This document shows, in pieces, positions 51,539 to 62,771 of a stretch of DNA of 64,000 nt. Each line of letters starts with the position of its first letter. Position 1 is the stretch's first letter. Under the pieces are notes generated by a model. That model searched no databases. It was given only the letters and a program-made list of their open reading frames with translations, and was not told where the DNA came from. Position numbers and translations under genes: made by a program. Source of the stretch: Brachionus manjavacas (lineage: Eukaryota > Rotifera > Eurotatoria > Ploima > Brachionidae); assembly GCA_019054805.1 (NCBI GenBank), contig JAHQIY010000005.1, positions 4,819,501 to 4,883,500 of the forward strand, written 5' to 3'.

Positions 51539-54500
51539 TTAATTAAAGTTTTGTATCAAGTTATTAATACGATCATGTTCTTGCTGTATCTCACTACTAG
51601 ACTTGGTTTCGTCATCACCTAGATTCTCTTGATACTCTTTGAAAAAAAATCAAATCAAATCATAATTTTTAATAAATTCAAATTTATTTTAAATACCTTT
51701 TATAATTTTGGTAACTTTTTCTTTGGACTCGTTTCTAAGATTCAGTAATTTATTGATTCGATTCTTTATCTGAAAAAAAAGTTTTACAAAAAAATTAATA
51801 TGGAATTAATTTTTAACATAACCTCGGATTCATATTTTAAAGATTTATTAATTTTTGCTAAGAAGTGGTTAAAAAATCCTTTTCCTTTTATCTTGTTTAA
51901 AAACTTCCAAAAGCTGTTTTATTAATGTGTTTTTTAAACTTAACAGATTATGATGGAATTTTTATAAAAAAAAAAACTTATAAAAGTCAAGAAAAGATGA
52001 TTATTAAATCAAAAGAAATTAAACTTGATTACATGATTGAAAGTTGTCAATTTTTTGATGAAAAGGGAAAAAATACAAAAGGAATTGAAATTAAGCCAAT
52101 TTAAACAGCTAATTCAAAACCAGACTTGTTTTTAAGTCACAGTTTTAAGTCTAAGTCAGAAAAATTTAAGTCAAAGTTATGACTTGACTAAATTTTTTTT
52201 TAAGTCATTGACTTGACTTGACTTAAGACTTGTGACTTAAAAACAAGTCTGTTCAAAACATGAAATCATCATCATCAATAGTATCATTTTGTTTTGTCTC
52301 AATGGCTATCAAATTCTTAAAGCTTAATAACAAATTTGGACATTGAACGAAATTGCATTTCTAATACTTAAAATTTCAAGGTTCCTAAAAAATAGTCTAG
52401 AAACTGCATAAAAAAAGTTTAACATTAAAATAGTTTAACATTTAAATTCATTACCGATACTTGACCATTTATATAAATATCCATAATAATGTAAACAATG
52501 GCTTGAAGTGCAAAAAGACCATTTTCTAATTTTTTAAGATAAAGTTCATCTTCCTTATCCTCCTTTGGTTTGAATAAAAAATATTTTAAATTAAATTTCA
52601 AAATGGCAAGATTTTTATTTCATCAATACATTTTTTACCTTAAATTTATATGGTATTTTTTAGAGTAAAAATTATATTTCGTTTTGACATATCAAAAATA
52701 CTTTCAATCATTTAATTCACTTAAATTTTTTTCGGATTTTTTAATTATTATTAATTTATTAATTACCTTTCAAAAGTTAAATTCAAGCTTTGTTTTTTGA
52801 TTATTAAAAGATTATTAATAAATGAATAATAATTAAAAAATTTATAAAAAAAATACTATATAGACTTAAGATTAAAAATGTATTTATGAAATAAAAATCT
52901 TGACTCAGCAAAATAAAATTAAAAACAAAACCTCAGCTTCTTCATCACTAAATTTCACTTTATCAACTTGTTCACTATACTTAAAGTATAATTCCATCAA
53001 TCGATCAATTTTTTCATGATCATTTTCAACAAATTTTCCGATCACTCTTTTTTTGTTATCATCTGAACAGTTTTTAAGCAACGATGATATAATTGATACA
53101 ATATACTCTTTAAATTAAAATTAATTTTTTTAATTAAAAAATAATCTTATTTACCGTCATAATTATGATTTTCTTTTTTTTTCTTTTTATGAGAATCGGC
53201 CGGTTTCATGAACAATGGAAACAATATACCCAAACCTAGCATTTCCACAAACGCTTGGCAATTTTCTTTACCCTCTAAATTATTCATTGCATAGCTTAGT
53301 ACCTTAAGAGCACTGTGTCGCGCATTTTTTTGCTCTCTTAAAATTAGTCTAATCAGTTGTAATCCCTCGGCTTGAAGAAATTTTAGCCGGTTCGCTGGCA
53401 GCATTAGACATGAACATAAACAATCAAATAAATTTTCCATATATTCATATTCTTCAGCAGACGCGGGATTATGTTTTTTATAATACTTGATAACAAAAAA
53501 ACTATTTTTAACTAGGAAATAATTAATTTTTAAATTACGGCTATTTGAAGTAACAAAATATCAATGCCATCTAGTTCACCAACCAATTTTCGGTTCTCGT
53601 CATGATTTTGGACCAAAATTGAAAGTAACTCAGCAGCGTAAAGTTTATTAGAATCAAATAGACCTTTGATCTTATAGAAAAAATAATCTTTAAATAAATT
53701 TTTATTTTTTCTATTTACTTTTATTCTTTTTAAAAGCCAAGGAAGAAGTCCTTGTTTAGACGATTCAACACAAAGCGAAGGATTAGCTTCAATTATGTTT
53801 TCGAAAATTGCCAAGGTATTGTGCACTGCTTCGCTTTCATCTTTGTTATTTTCATCCAATCGGTCAAAGTTGGATATTAACAAAGAAAAAACTTGCTGTT
53901 CAAACTTGTTAAGCGAATAATTAAAAAAAAATTTAGATAAAAATTTTAATTTACCAAATAATCAATCAATGATTTTATTTCCTCTAAATTTTCCATTGAT
54001 GACTCGAGATCTGTTAGCTCTTGAAGTAAACTTATTACTGCAGCACTTATATCTGAGTATATGATCAATTGATGACTTTATTGTGCTTAATTTATTAAAA
54101 AATACCGATATTTTCATGGTTTATCAAGCTAAGCAAACTTTGTAGAAAAGTTGACTCTAACAAAATTGGGTAAAAGTCAGGTCTGGTGCTGACCGCATGC
54201 ATTTCTTGCAATACCTGATTCAGTTCTATCTCTGAATCCATAAATCTTCAAATTGTTTAGATAAAATTAGTTTTGAAAGCAAAAAAATACTTTTCCGGAT
54301 TATCTGGATATTTGATGCGCATTTCTTGATTTTTGGCAAATTTTTTATCGAGTTGAGTCAAAAGTTTTCTTAAACTAGCCTCTGTAAAAGGCTCAACCTA
54401 AAAATGGATTAGAAAATCTTAATAAAATATTGAGAAATATACTGCCAGATTACTTCAGGTTCACTTTCGAGCATTTTTAACACCTCAAGTCTTTCTTTTT

Positions 54501-54695
54501 CTGTCAGATGCTCTAGATTACCCGTTCTCATTTTCTTTTTTGGTTCCAAATTGTCATTTTCTACATACTTGGTCTTGCGAGACTCTTCGAATGATCTTTT
54601 AGGCTAAAATAATTTTCAGATTAATTAAAGCTTTTAAATTATTTTTTTAACAGTTTTATCTTGACCTCATATTTCAGAAGTTCATCAACATTCAT
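51539..54695 (-). CDS. CTNNBL1: Beta-catenin-like protein 1 (spliceosome-associated ARM protein)
   Basis: Armadillo-like nuclear protein of the Prp19/CDC5L spliceosome complex. Exons: 54695-54666, 54603-54454, 54397-54291, 54245-54106, 54052-53955, 53904-53719, 53670-53539, 53485-53155, 53107-52932, 52562-52455, 51769-51697, 51636-51539; phases agree, 542 aa (human 563). Conserved blocks: NQEMRIKYPDNPEKFM; AVHNTLAIFENIIEA; QGLLPWLLKRIK; DENRKLVGELDGIDILL; MENLFDCLCSCLML; EGLQLIRLILRE; SALKVLSYAMNN; IDRLMELYFKY; and a C-terminus like human EYAENIGD (here EYQENLGDDE). A basic NLS-like segment follows the start (PKRSFEESRKTK, PKKKMR). An alternative donor at 52464 plus a 35-nt exon (51857-51823) would insert about 10 residues before IKNRINKLLNL; I prefer the version that matches the family length. 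Confidence 0.93.
52121..52251. mobile_element. 131-bp hAT-type MITE with perfect 8-bp target duplication
   Basis: Lies in the CTNNBL1 intron 51770-52454. 52121-52140 (CAGACTTGTTTTTAAGTCAC) is the exact reverse complement of 52232-52251. The direct repeat TTCAAAAC flanks it at 52113-52120 and 52252-52259. An 8-bp duplication and a CAG terminus are typical of hAT elements. The interior consists of AAGTCA/TGACTT repeats, probably degenerate binding sites. Non-coding. Confidence 0.88.
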
Positions 54696-55940
54696 GATAT
54701 TTCAACGGCTCAAGACTTTTTTAATTAAAAAAAATAATAATATTCAATTTTGAAAAAATTCAACAATTTAATAAGATTTTTTCATTCATATAGCTAGAAA
54801 GAAAAACCATTTAAAATGTCTTATTACATCAAATTTGTTCAAATTATTTTTCTTGTTTTTTAGATTATTTCAGTTTTTATTTAAAATGAGTCAGTAAAAA
54901 AAAATATATCTGAAAATTAAATCAATATCTATTTAATTTTTTAGTTATTAATTTTTTTAAAATTTAATTTAGAAAATTAAGAATCAATAAGAAAATTTTA
55001 TAGTAAAGAAAAATTTCAAAATTTTCTTAAATATTAGCTAAACATATAATTAATGATTTATAAAAATCATTTAATAAAGTCGTTTTAAGTTTTTTTCAAA
55101 GTTAAGTCAGTTACTTAATTTCAAAAAAATTTGAAAGCATGGCCAAAATCTTTGTCTTTACACGACACCCTAAACTACCTGTGTCTTTTTTTATAGAAAA
55201 TCAAGATTGAAATGATTATCACCATTTCCATCACCTGTTTGAAAACCGAAATTAATTTGGTCTTCCCTTTTCAACTCTTTGCAGAGAAATTCAACTATGT
55301 AAACATGTTTCACTTGTAACTCTCTATTTCAATATATCTTTTTTTAATATTTTTTTCATTTAATTTAACTTGTTTAACGATAATTTTTTTTTTGATATTT
55401 TATTCTGAAGGATCTTTTCTAGCTCTGTGTAGTAAAAAAAAAGTCAAAAATTAAATTTATAATTAAAAATTCAAGATCTTAAAGTATAGTTAAATCGCTG
55501 ATTTTAAGACTTCTTAAGGAATGAATTTATTCGAGTAAAACTAATACTAATAAGAAGGATATTTGAAGTTGGAGACAAAAACGAAAAACCAAATCGAATT
55601 TCAGAAAATAATTAGCTCGAAAAAATAAATTAGTGATTTTATTTTAAAATAAAAATTAATAATAAAAAAAATGAGAAATATTTGACATCATCGCCTTTAT
55701 TCTCGCTGACCTTTGGTATGATTTTTACATCATTTAGATCTAAATTTTTCGGAAGAGTGAGATTGAAGGTTTTGTGAAATTCAGTACAAAATGAAAAAAA
55801 GAACAGAAAAAATGTAAAATAATTGAATAACTTTTTTTCTAAAGGTTTTAACTTAGTTCTGTAAATGCAACATAGTGCAACTTTCAAAGTTGCATCAAAT
55901 ATCAAAGCCTGCTAAATTTGCAGAGTTATTCAGAAATTAA
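54696..55940. other. Spacer upstream of CTNNBL1
   Basis: AT-rich. A degenerate repeat at about 55082-55140 (TCGTTTTAAG...AGTTAAGTCAGTTACTTAAT) resembles 60385-60440 in the COG4 intron. The ORF at 55639-55905 (minus) has no recognisable domain. No gene is supported. Confidence 0.55.
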
Positions 55941-56089
55941 ATTTCAATATAATCGAGCGTGGTGCACTTTGTAATAATAATTTAAGATAAGTTTTATAGT
56001 GAAATTTTATATATCTAATTTTTGATCACAAAAAAATCAATTCTTTAAGTAATTGGTAATTTGATTGCTCCTGAAAAAGAGAATTCCTC

Positions 56090-57391
56090 CAAAGATTCTT
56101 AAATGACTCTTTGGGAAGTTCCGTCAGTTATGTAAAATATTTGTCTCATGAAGCTTTGTTTGGTCATCATTTCAGTAAGTTTTAAATTTTTTAAAAATTT
56201 TTTCTTGATTTATTAAAAAAAAAAATCTGGATCTCTACTACTTTGAATGGATCTCAGTCCTCTTTTCAGTCGAATGATAGATTTAAGCTTTTTTTAATTA
56301 TTATTGGAGGAGAAGAATTTCTTTTCATCAGCTAAAAATGGGAAGTCCAAAACCTCAATCGTTGACAGATCGATAACAAATTAAATATTTCAAGAGCTTT
56401 GATTCAAAGTATTTTAAAGGACTTGAATTTGAAAGTAATTTTAAATTTACTTAATTTTGAAGAATAATTTGATTCTTTGTTTAAAAAATAAGGCTTACAA
56501 AAAAAGAAAAATACCACTCCTAAAGGAAGGCCATGTATCAAAGCGCCTAAAATTTTGTCAATTTTGGGGAAAAAAAAGAAACAAACTATTTAAAATTCTT
56601 CCGATAATGTTTTCGGATAAAAAGATGTTCACGATAGACGGTTGTCTAAATAAACAAAATCACCGAGTTTATGCAGTATCACGTGAGGAAGCTGACAAAA
56701 AAGAAAGTAAAAAAATCCTATTATTTTGTTTTTAATCTATGATGTTAAATTCAAGAATTTTTTTAAGGACTATGTGGAACATCAAAATTTCCTCTTCCTA
56801 TAATGGTGTGGATAGGATTGACGCAAAAAGGTGCTACTGAACCATTCTTCGTTGAAAAAAGTACAAATTAAAATATAGTTTAAATAAATTAAAAATCTTT
56901 TAAAAAATTTTAGACAAGACAATTAATTCGTTGTATTACAAACGTCGAATTCTACCATTTGCTAAGAGAGAAGGACAGCTAATTTTTGGTACTAATCAAT
57001 GGGTTTTTCAACAGGATGGTGCTAAACCCCATACATCAAATACCAGTCAAAAACCAGTCAAAAATGGTGTGAGAATAATTTGTTCAAATTTATCAAAAAA
57101 TAAAATTGGCCATCAAATTCGCCAAATCTAAATCCCTGTGAATACTTTTTTTTGAACGAAGTAGTATCAAAAATGAGGCCAAAAAATTTCTCAAATAGGG
57201 AAGAATTTATTGAGGAAATTAAAAGAGATTTCGGACGGGTAAATAAAGAACAAATTGAAAAGTATATAAGATGCTTTAATCATAGAGTGAGGAGTGTTGA
57301 AGAAGCTAAAGGGTGTAGGGGAAAATTGTCACAAATAATTTTAATTAATAAAAAAAAATTCAAGTTTTCTATCTTTATTTTTTCTTATTAG
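56090..57391 (+). pseudogene. Decayed Tc1/mariner-superfamily transposase
   Basis: Pieces of one transposase appear in order in different frames. A helix-turn-helix-like segment (NISRALIQSILKDLNLK) sits near 56380-56435. MFSDKKMFTIDGCLNKQNHR then VYAVSREEAD, with the first catalytic Asp, is at 56609-56700. A MVWIGLTQKGATEPFF segment is near 56802-56850. WVFQQDGAKPHTS with the second Asp is at 57001-57039. WPSNSPNLNPCEYFF with the third acidic residue (Glu) is near 57107-57150, and the C-terminal helix runs to 57391. Frame changes and stops between the pieces show the copy is dead. Terminal inverted repeats were not located. The rest of the ORFs here are parts of the same remnant. Confidence 0.8.
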
Positions 57392-57914
57392 ATAAAGGCA
57401 ACTATCACATATCGTATATCAAAATAAAGTATAAACTTTGAGCTTTTAAAACAAGTATTTTTTTCAGTAACTTCCCCTTGTTCTCTCGGAAATTTTCAAC
57501 TTAATGATATCTAGCACTAGGGCTTAAAAAATACTGAAAATCACCACTCAAAAAAAAATATTTTATTTTATAAAGATTTTTATTTAAAAGCTTAGATTCA
57601 ATTATATATATGTAAAAAATTTTAAGATAAAACCTTAAATAAATCAAAAGTTATTCAATAAAAACATTAAACACTCAAGTTTTTTATATTTTAGAACAAT
57701 GGTCATTTTTTGGTGTTTTTTATTGTATCTTCTCGAAAACTAGACGGAAAAAAATAATCTATAGCTCATTTTAGTCATTAAAAAATTTTCTACAAAATGA
57801 AATATTAAACTCGCAACTTTGTATGGTGTCTTATGAGGACAACCTAGATCGCAGGTAGGGGTCAATTAATAGGCCAGAGTGAACTAATTTTGAAAAGAAA
57901 GTTTGGGTCTACCT

Positions 57915-58773
57915 TTTCAACACAAAAAAATAACCATTCAACACAATTTCAAAACGCTCAGCACAAAAAGATTTCTTCTCAACACAAAAATTAAAATTTG
58001 AAAAAATACTTTTAGCACAAATATTAGAAATAAAATAAATGCATTCAACACAGAAAATAATTTTGAAAAAAACAGTAAACACAAAAATGCTTTTTAATTC
58101 TTTCAATGCAACAATAAAGCGTGACTTTATTTACAGGAGAAAATTGAGCGTTCATGCTTTTTTAATTAAAAGCATGGAAATAATTAAGTACTATTCAATT
58201 GATTCAAAAATTTTTGCCGTGATGCCTAAGCCTTCAAAGTGTAGCATTAAACTGGGTAAAAAAATGGCTTGTTGGGAAAATTTTAAAAAAATTTATTCAA
58301 GAACTTATTTATTAAAGAACTGTTATAAAGTTAACCTTTACAATAAGAAATGTTCTTGCAAGTTTTTCACTAAAATAGTATATTGTGCACATTTATTGGC
58401 ATTATAAGAACTGTTTAAAAAAAAAAGGACCAATTTGTCAATAAACCTAAAAGTGGTAGAGCAAAAAATGCAGAAAAATGGTTTTCTAGAGACTAATTTT
58501 TTTAAGTTCTTTAATTTAAGCTTCGAAATATACTTTATTTACTTAATTTCCACTTATAAATATAATTAAATAAAATTTAAAATTAAAAAAAAATTTATTT
58601 TATTTGAAATATTTTTGTGTTGAAAAAAAATTTTCTTTAAGAATTATTTTCTAACACAATTTTTTTGTGTTAAATGTTTTTTTTTTTAAATATAATTTTT
58701 TGTGCTGAGAAGAAATCGAATTGTGTTGAATGTTTTTTTCATTGTGTTAATCAGAAATTGATTGTGCTGAAAT
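57915..58773 (+). mobile_element. MULE-like element with repeat-built terminal inverted repeats
   Basis: The left part (57915 to ~58060) has at least six spaced copies of TTCAACACAA or the variants CTCAGCACAA and TTTAGCACAA. The right part (~58615-58773) has the same motifs on the other strand, in similar order and spacing (about 20-30 bp), so the element is bounded by long, sub-repeat-rich inverted repeats. Between them lies an ORF with a SWIM-type zinc motif (next entry). Mutator-like elements typically combine long TIRs with a SWIM finger. The target duplication was not determined. Confidence 0.6.
58039..58407 (+). pseudogene. SWIM zinc-finger ORF, remnant of a MULE-type transposase
   Basis: 122-aa ORF overlapping the left inverted repeat. 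The C-terminus reads YKVNLYNKKCSCKFFTKIVY then CAHLLAL: the CxC...CxH arrangement of the SWIM zinc finger found at the C-terminus of Mutator-like transposases and of ZSWIM proteins. The DDE catalytic core is absent, so this is a 3' fragment. The first ~40 residues are translated from the repeat array and are probably not original coding sequence. Confidence 0.5.
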
Positions 58774-59258
58774 AATATTCCCAGAAAGTTTTATAAAAAT
58801 ATCAATTTTAGAAACTAGAGAAAAAAATTTGTAAACCCTCAAAATTTTACTTTTATATCATTGTCCCTTCACCATTTTTTTCTAAATGAATTTTAATACA
58901 ACCATTTTTTATTGATCACAAAAATTCGGACGCTAATCTCTCAAAAAAAAAAGTTTTAATCAAATAATAATTTTATTAAGTACACATGTATATTTGGATT
59001 TTCAAAGTATCAAATAAAGGTTTTTTTTTGTTAATTTTGATTTTTTTTTTTGCTATAGTTGGCTGAAAAAAGGAGATCAGTATTTTATTTTACTTTTTGA
59101 TCATATAAATTAATTTATGAGTAGATTAAAATGATCAAATTTTCCTTGGTCTGTAGATTTTTAAAAGAAACTCTTTGAATCAAATTTTTAAAACCATTTA
59201 AATAAATTTTTATATCCATTAATGAATTTTTATAAGAATTAATCAAAAAAAAAATAAA
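58774..59258. other. Spacer at the COG4 3' end
   Basis: AT-rich 3' flank of COG4 (minus strand). Nothing else is supported. Confidence 0.6.
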
Positions 59259-62200
59259 TTAAAGTTTTAGGTTGCGCACTTCATCAGCTTTAAAATCTTC
59301 TCTTAAAAGCAAAACTTGGCGTATTTCATTTGGTGTCAAACGCCATGTAATTGCTAGTGGTGAATTCCAATATTCAAAAAGTTCCATCAAATTTTCTAAA
59401 CCTAGCAAAATAGATATTTGACTGAGACGTGAAAATTTCTCTCGCGTAGACCATGATGTTTGTGAAGTAAGATAATTAATTAGATGTCTTATTTCTTTGT
59501 CTAGCTGCAGGCCTCCATATTTACTAAACGAACATTTAAAAATATTTTTCTCAAACAAAATCGCTGTCTTGGACGCTATTAGACTTGTGAGGGTCTCTCT
59601 ATTTTTTTCAGATAAACTATCTTTGAACCCGGATATTAAAATATTTAAATTTTTAACAAAATTCTGAATAAATGGATCATCAGTTTCATAAAAATTATAT
59701 TCTTCCTAAATTAAAGTTGAGTAATTTATCCATTCTAGCTTAGAGAATATTACCTCTGTTATCTTATGATTAATGCTTGAGTAAGCACCACACCATTGCT
59801 TAATTTTTGGCTCAAGTTCATTACTGTTCAACTGGTCAAAACCATAATCTAGCAATGTCTTAAATCTGGAGCCAACTGTTGTTAAATCATTTAAACAACT
59901 CTAAATATTTTATTTATTTTTTTATAAACAAAATTTAATGATTACATACAGTCAACTTTTCTCTAGACGATTGTGACTCTTGGTCAAAAAGTTTCGATGT
60001 GTAATCCTTTAATAAAAAAATAAACTAGAAAAAATTATTTTTTTAATAATTACTTCAAAAGTTTTTTGAACTGTTGAAATAAATTCAATTGATTGATCGA
60101 CATTGTTTAAAGTGACCAAAAAATATATTTTTTGCTTTTGAATTTGTTCTGGATTCTGAAATCTACTTCTAATCGCTTGGGTTAGATCAGAAGTGCTCGG
60201 ATATCCAAGTTTAAGTTTTGAAAAAAAGTGTTCTTTGTATGTTGATTCCAGAACTGAAGAACAATTATTAAACATAGCACAGCAACCGTCAACATTATCA
60301 CTGTATAAACATCGTCTAGAAAAAAATTAATTTTTACAAATTTTAAATTATTAATTCAGCGTAGTGCAAAAATAAAAAAAAATCGTTTTAGTGGCTTTTC
60401 AGAGTCAAGCCAGTAACTTGGCTGCAGAAAAATTTGAATTAATCTAAAATTTTTTTTGTCTAAATTTAAAGATTTAAAAAAAAGGGAAAATAACTAAGCT
60501 TAAAGGTGTGAACATCATGAATTAAAAATTAAAATTTTTTTAAATTTTTTTAATGAAAATATTTTAATGACTAATTAATTTTTAAACAGGTCATAAATTT
60601 ACCTGATCATGATTTTTTGAGACCACTGGTCAGATTTTTTACATGAATCTGGAGCAACTTATTAGACAAAATATTATAAAACTTTTTAATATTTAGTTTA
60701 ATTTCATCTCTGATCAAAAGAACCTCATTAACTCAATATTAATAATATTTAATGAGAGATGAATCGACGTTAGAAAAAATTAAAAAATCCAAAATAGTGT
60801 TCTAAAGCTTGTACAATTATGTTTACAAAAATTGCAAATGAAAATTAAAATATTAATTAATAAAAAAAGACAATCTGTTAGTCCAGTTAATTTTAAAATA
60901 GCTTCAAATTTAACAATTAGTCCTATTTGGTTCGATATGTCCAAGGCAATTTTATCTTGATATTCTTTTAGTTTAAGAGCTTATATACTAAAAAAAGGTT
61001 AAATTTTACAAACGTTGAAAAAATTTGAGCCCTAATCAAAAATTACAATTTTTTAATTGTTTTAGAATTAATTTTAATTTTTACTTTTAGAAAGTATTTT
61101 TATAAATTCAAATTTTTATTTTTTTTTTGATGCAGCAACAGTGAAACATAGCACAAATAATTCTTAGCCTTAAATAAACAAGTCAAATTTGACTTGACTT
61201 TATGACTTTTGAACAACACTGATTCTAATTTATTTAAAATTACTTGATGCATTTTTTAATAATAAAAAAAACATCGTCCACAACACTGGAACTCAAAGAA
61301 TCGCTGCTTATTGTGTCCATTTGGATCGCTTTGTTGATGTTTTCGGTCATGAAAAAATTTTCCAACAGAGAGTACTGGCCTACAAGCTCTTGTATTGAAC
61401 ACTGAAGATCACATGAATTAACAAAATGCTTAACTTGAGCTACTTTTGAATTCAAAGCTTGGCCATCTTGGTTCTGCATGCCGGTCAAGTCGCTCACAAT
61501 GCTCTTGATTATAAAATTTCTGTACAATTCGGACCTTGCACTGATAAGAGTTATTTCAGTAAGAAGTTCGTCCAAATCACGAGGATCAATCCGTTCCTCG
61601 ATTCGTTGTCCATTGGAAAAATTCGATGGATTTCTATTAAAATTAATGATATTTTGTACATTTCTTAAAATAATGTTCAGCTGTCTAATTTCCTTAAATT
61701 TGTCTAAAATTCTGACCGATTGCTTGTCACATTCTTTTTGAATATTTCTTATAAATAAAAACATGTGTCCATGACCATAGCTGGCCTCGATTACAGGCTG
61801 ATAGGCCTCTACTATTCTAGCCACTCTTTCGAATAAAAGTATTAGGGCATCGGCAAACATGACGCTCCATCTTTCATTAGATTTATCGGTAGTGGCCAAA
61901 GCGCTAAAATTTTTGTCTGCCGAATGGTTTATTTGGTCACACAGATAACTGGAAAACTTCTCAATTCCACTTTCGGAAAGACCAATTAGAGGAAAAATTT
62001 TGAAAAATCGCTCCATCTGAGGCACGTCATGACTCTTCAATGCCTGATCGTACCTTTCATTTACAATCGCTTGCAGTTTTGTCTTCGACTCTTGTAGGAC
62101 ATTAAAAGACTGATCTAGGAAATTTTTTTCCGCCTCATCAATTGTGCCACTTTTGAGTCGAAGCGAGTCTTTGTCAAAACTCAAATATTTATGTATGTGA

Positions 62201-62771
62201 TTAGCAGCCTTTAATTTTTTAGAAGATAAAAATTTTAATATAATTTTTTTATTATTTTAAATTACAGATTCGTAATCTTCTTCGTTCAGTGCTTCAGTTA
62301 CACCATCAGTGCATGCCTTCAAATCTAAAATATCAGTCACTCGTTTAATACAGCTGGACACTCGTCCCTTGAGATTTTTAAATAAGCATTTTAATAAATT
62401 GTTGTAAAGGCATTACTTTGGCAACGTCAAGTTGTCTCACTTTGCTGCTCACGTTATCAGCCAGATCACTGGTGAAATCTATCATTTTTGACAAATTTTG
62501 AGAGTCCTTGTAAATAATTTGAATACTCTGACTTCGAAATTTTCCATCATTAAAATTTTTTATTTTGAATAAAATAATTTTACCATATCGACTTAATTGA
62601 ATTGAATTTGTTTTCATTTATGGCATGGTTATTTAGCAATTGCTGGAGTTCTTCATCAACTTTTTTCTTAAAAATTTCAAATTGAAAATGAGTGAATTTT
62701 TTGAAAATTTCGAGTACCTCTCTATCAAAAAGAGACTCGTATTCCTTTTTTAAATCATCAATCGACTCCAT
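59259..62771 (-). CDS. COG4: Conserved oligomeric Golgi complex subunit 4
   Basis: Lobe A subunit of the COG tether for retrograde intra-Golgi vesicles, peripheral on the cytosolic face. Eight exons: 62771-62584, 62531-62417, 62367-62266, 62208-61244, 60315-60054, 60006-59950, 59900-59754, 59705-59259; phases agree, 760 aa (human 785). Family blocks in order: DLADNVSSKVRQLDVAK; RVTDILDLKACTDGV; AANHIHKYLSFDK; QMERFFKIFPLIGL; FADALILLFERVARIVEAYQ; DPRDLDELLTEITLISARSE then LYRNF; SSSVVDDVFFIIKKCI; LVTLNNVDQSIEFIST; KYGGLQLDKEIRHLINYLTS; C-terminal ITWRLTPNEIRQVLLLREDF. Missing relative to human are mainly a few linker residues; the first exon is the most diverged. Exon 4 (965 nt) holds the bulk of the core. 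Confidence 0.95.
60316..61243 (-). other. Large COG4 intron with repeat fragments
   Basis: 928 nt, donor ATCAA|GTAATT, acceptor TTTTTTCTAG|AC. It contains AAGTCAAATTTGACTTGACT near 61181-61200, related to the hAT-type MITE, and a segment at about 60385-60440 (TCGTTTTAGTGGC...CAGTAACTTGG) similar to 55082-55140. No coding content. Confidence 0.6.

Noticed and set aside
51823..51857. Extra 35-nt CTNNBL1 exon
   Set aside because: It joins only if exon 10 uses an earlier donor (52464) and adds about 10 residues absent from the family; kept only as an alternative.
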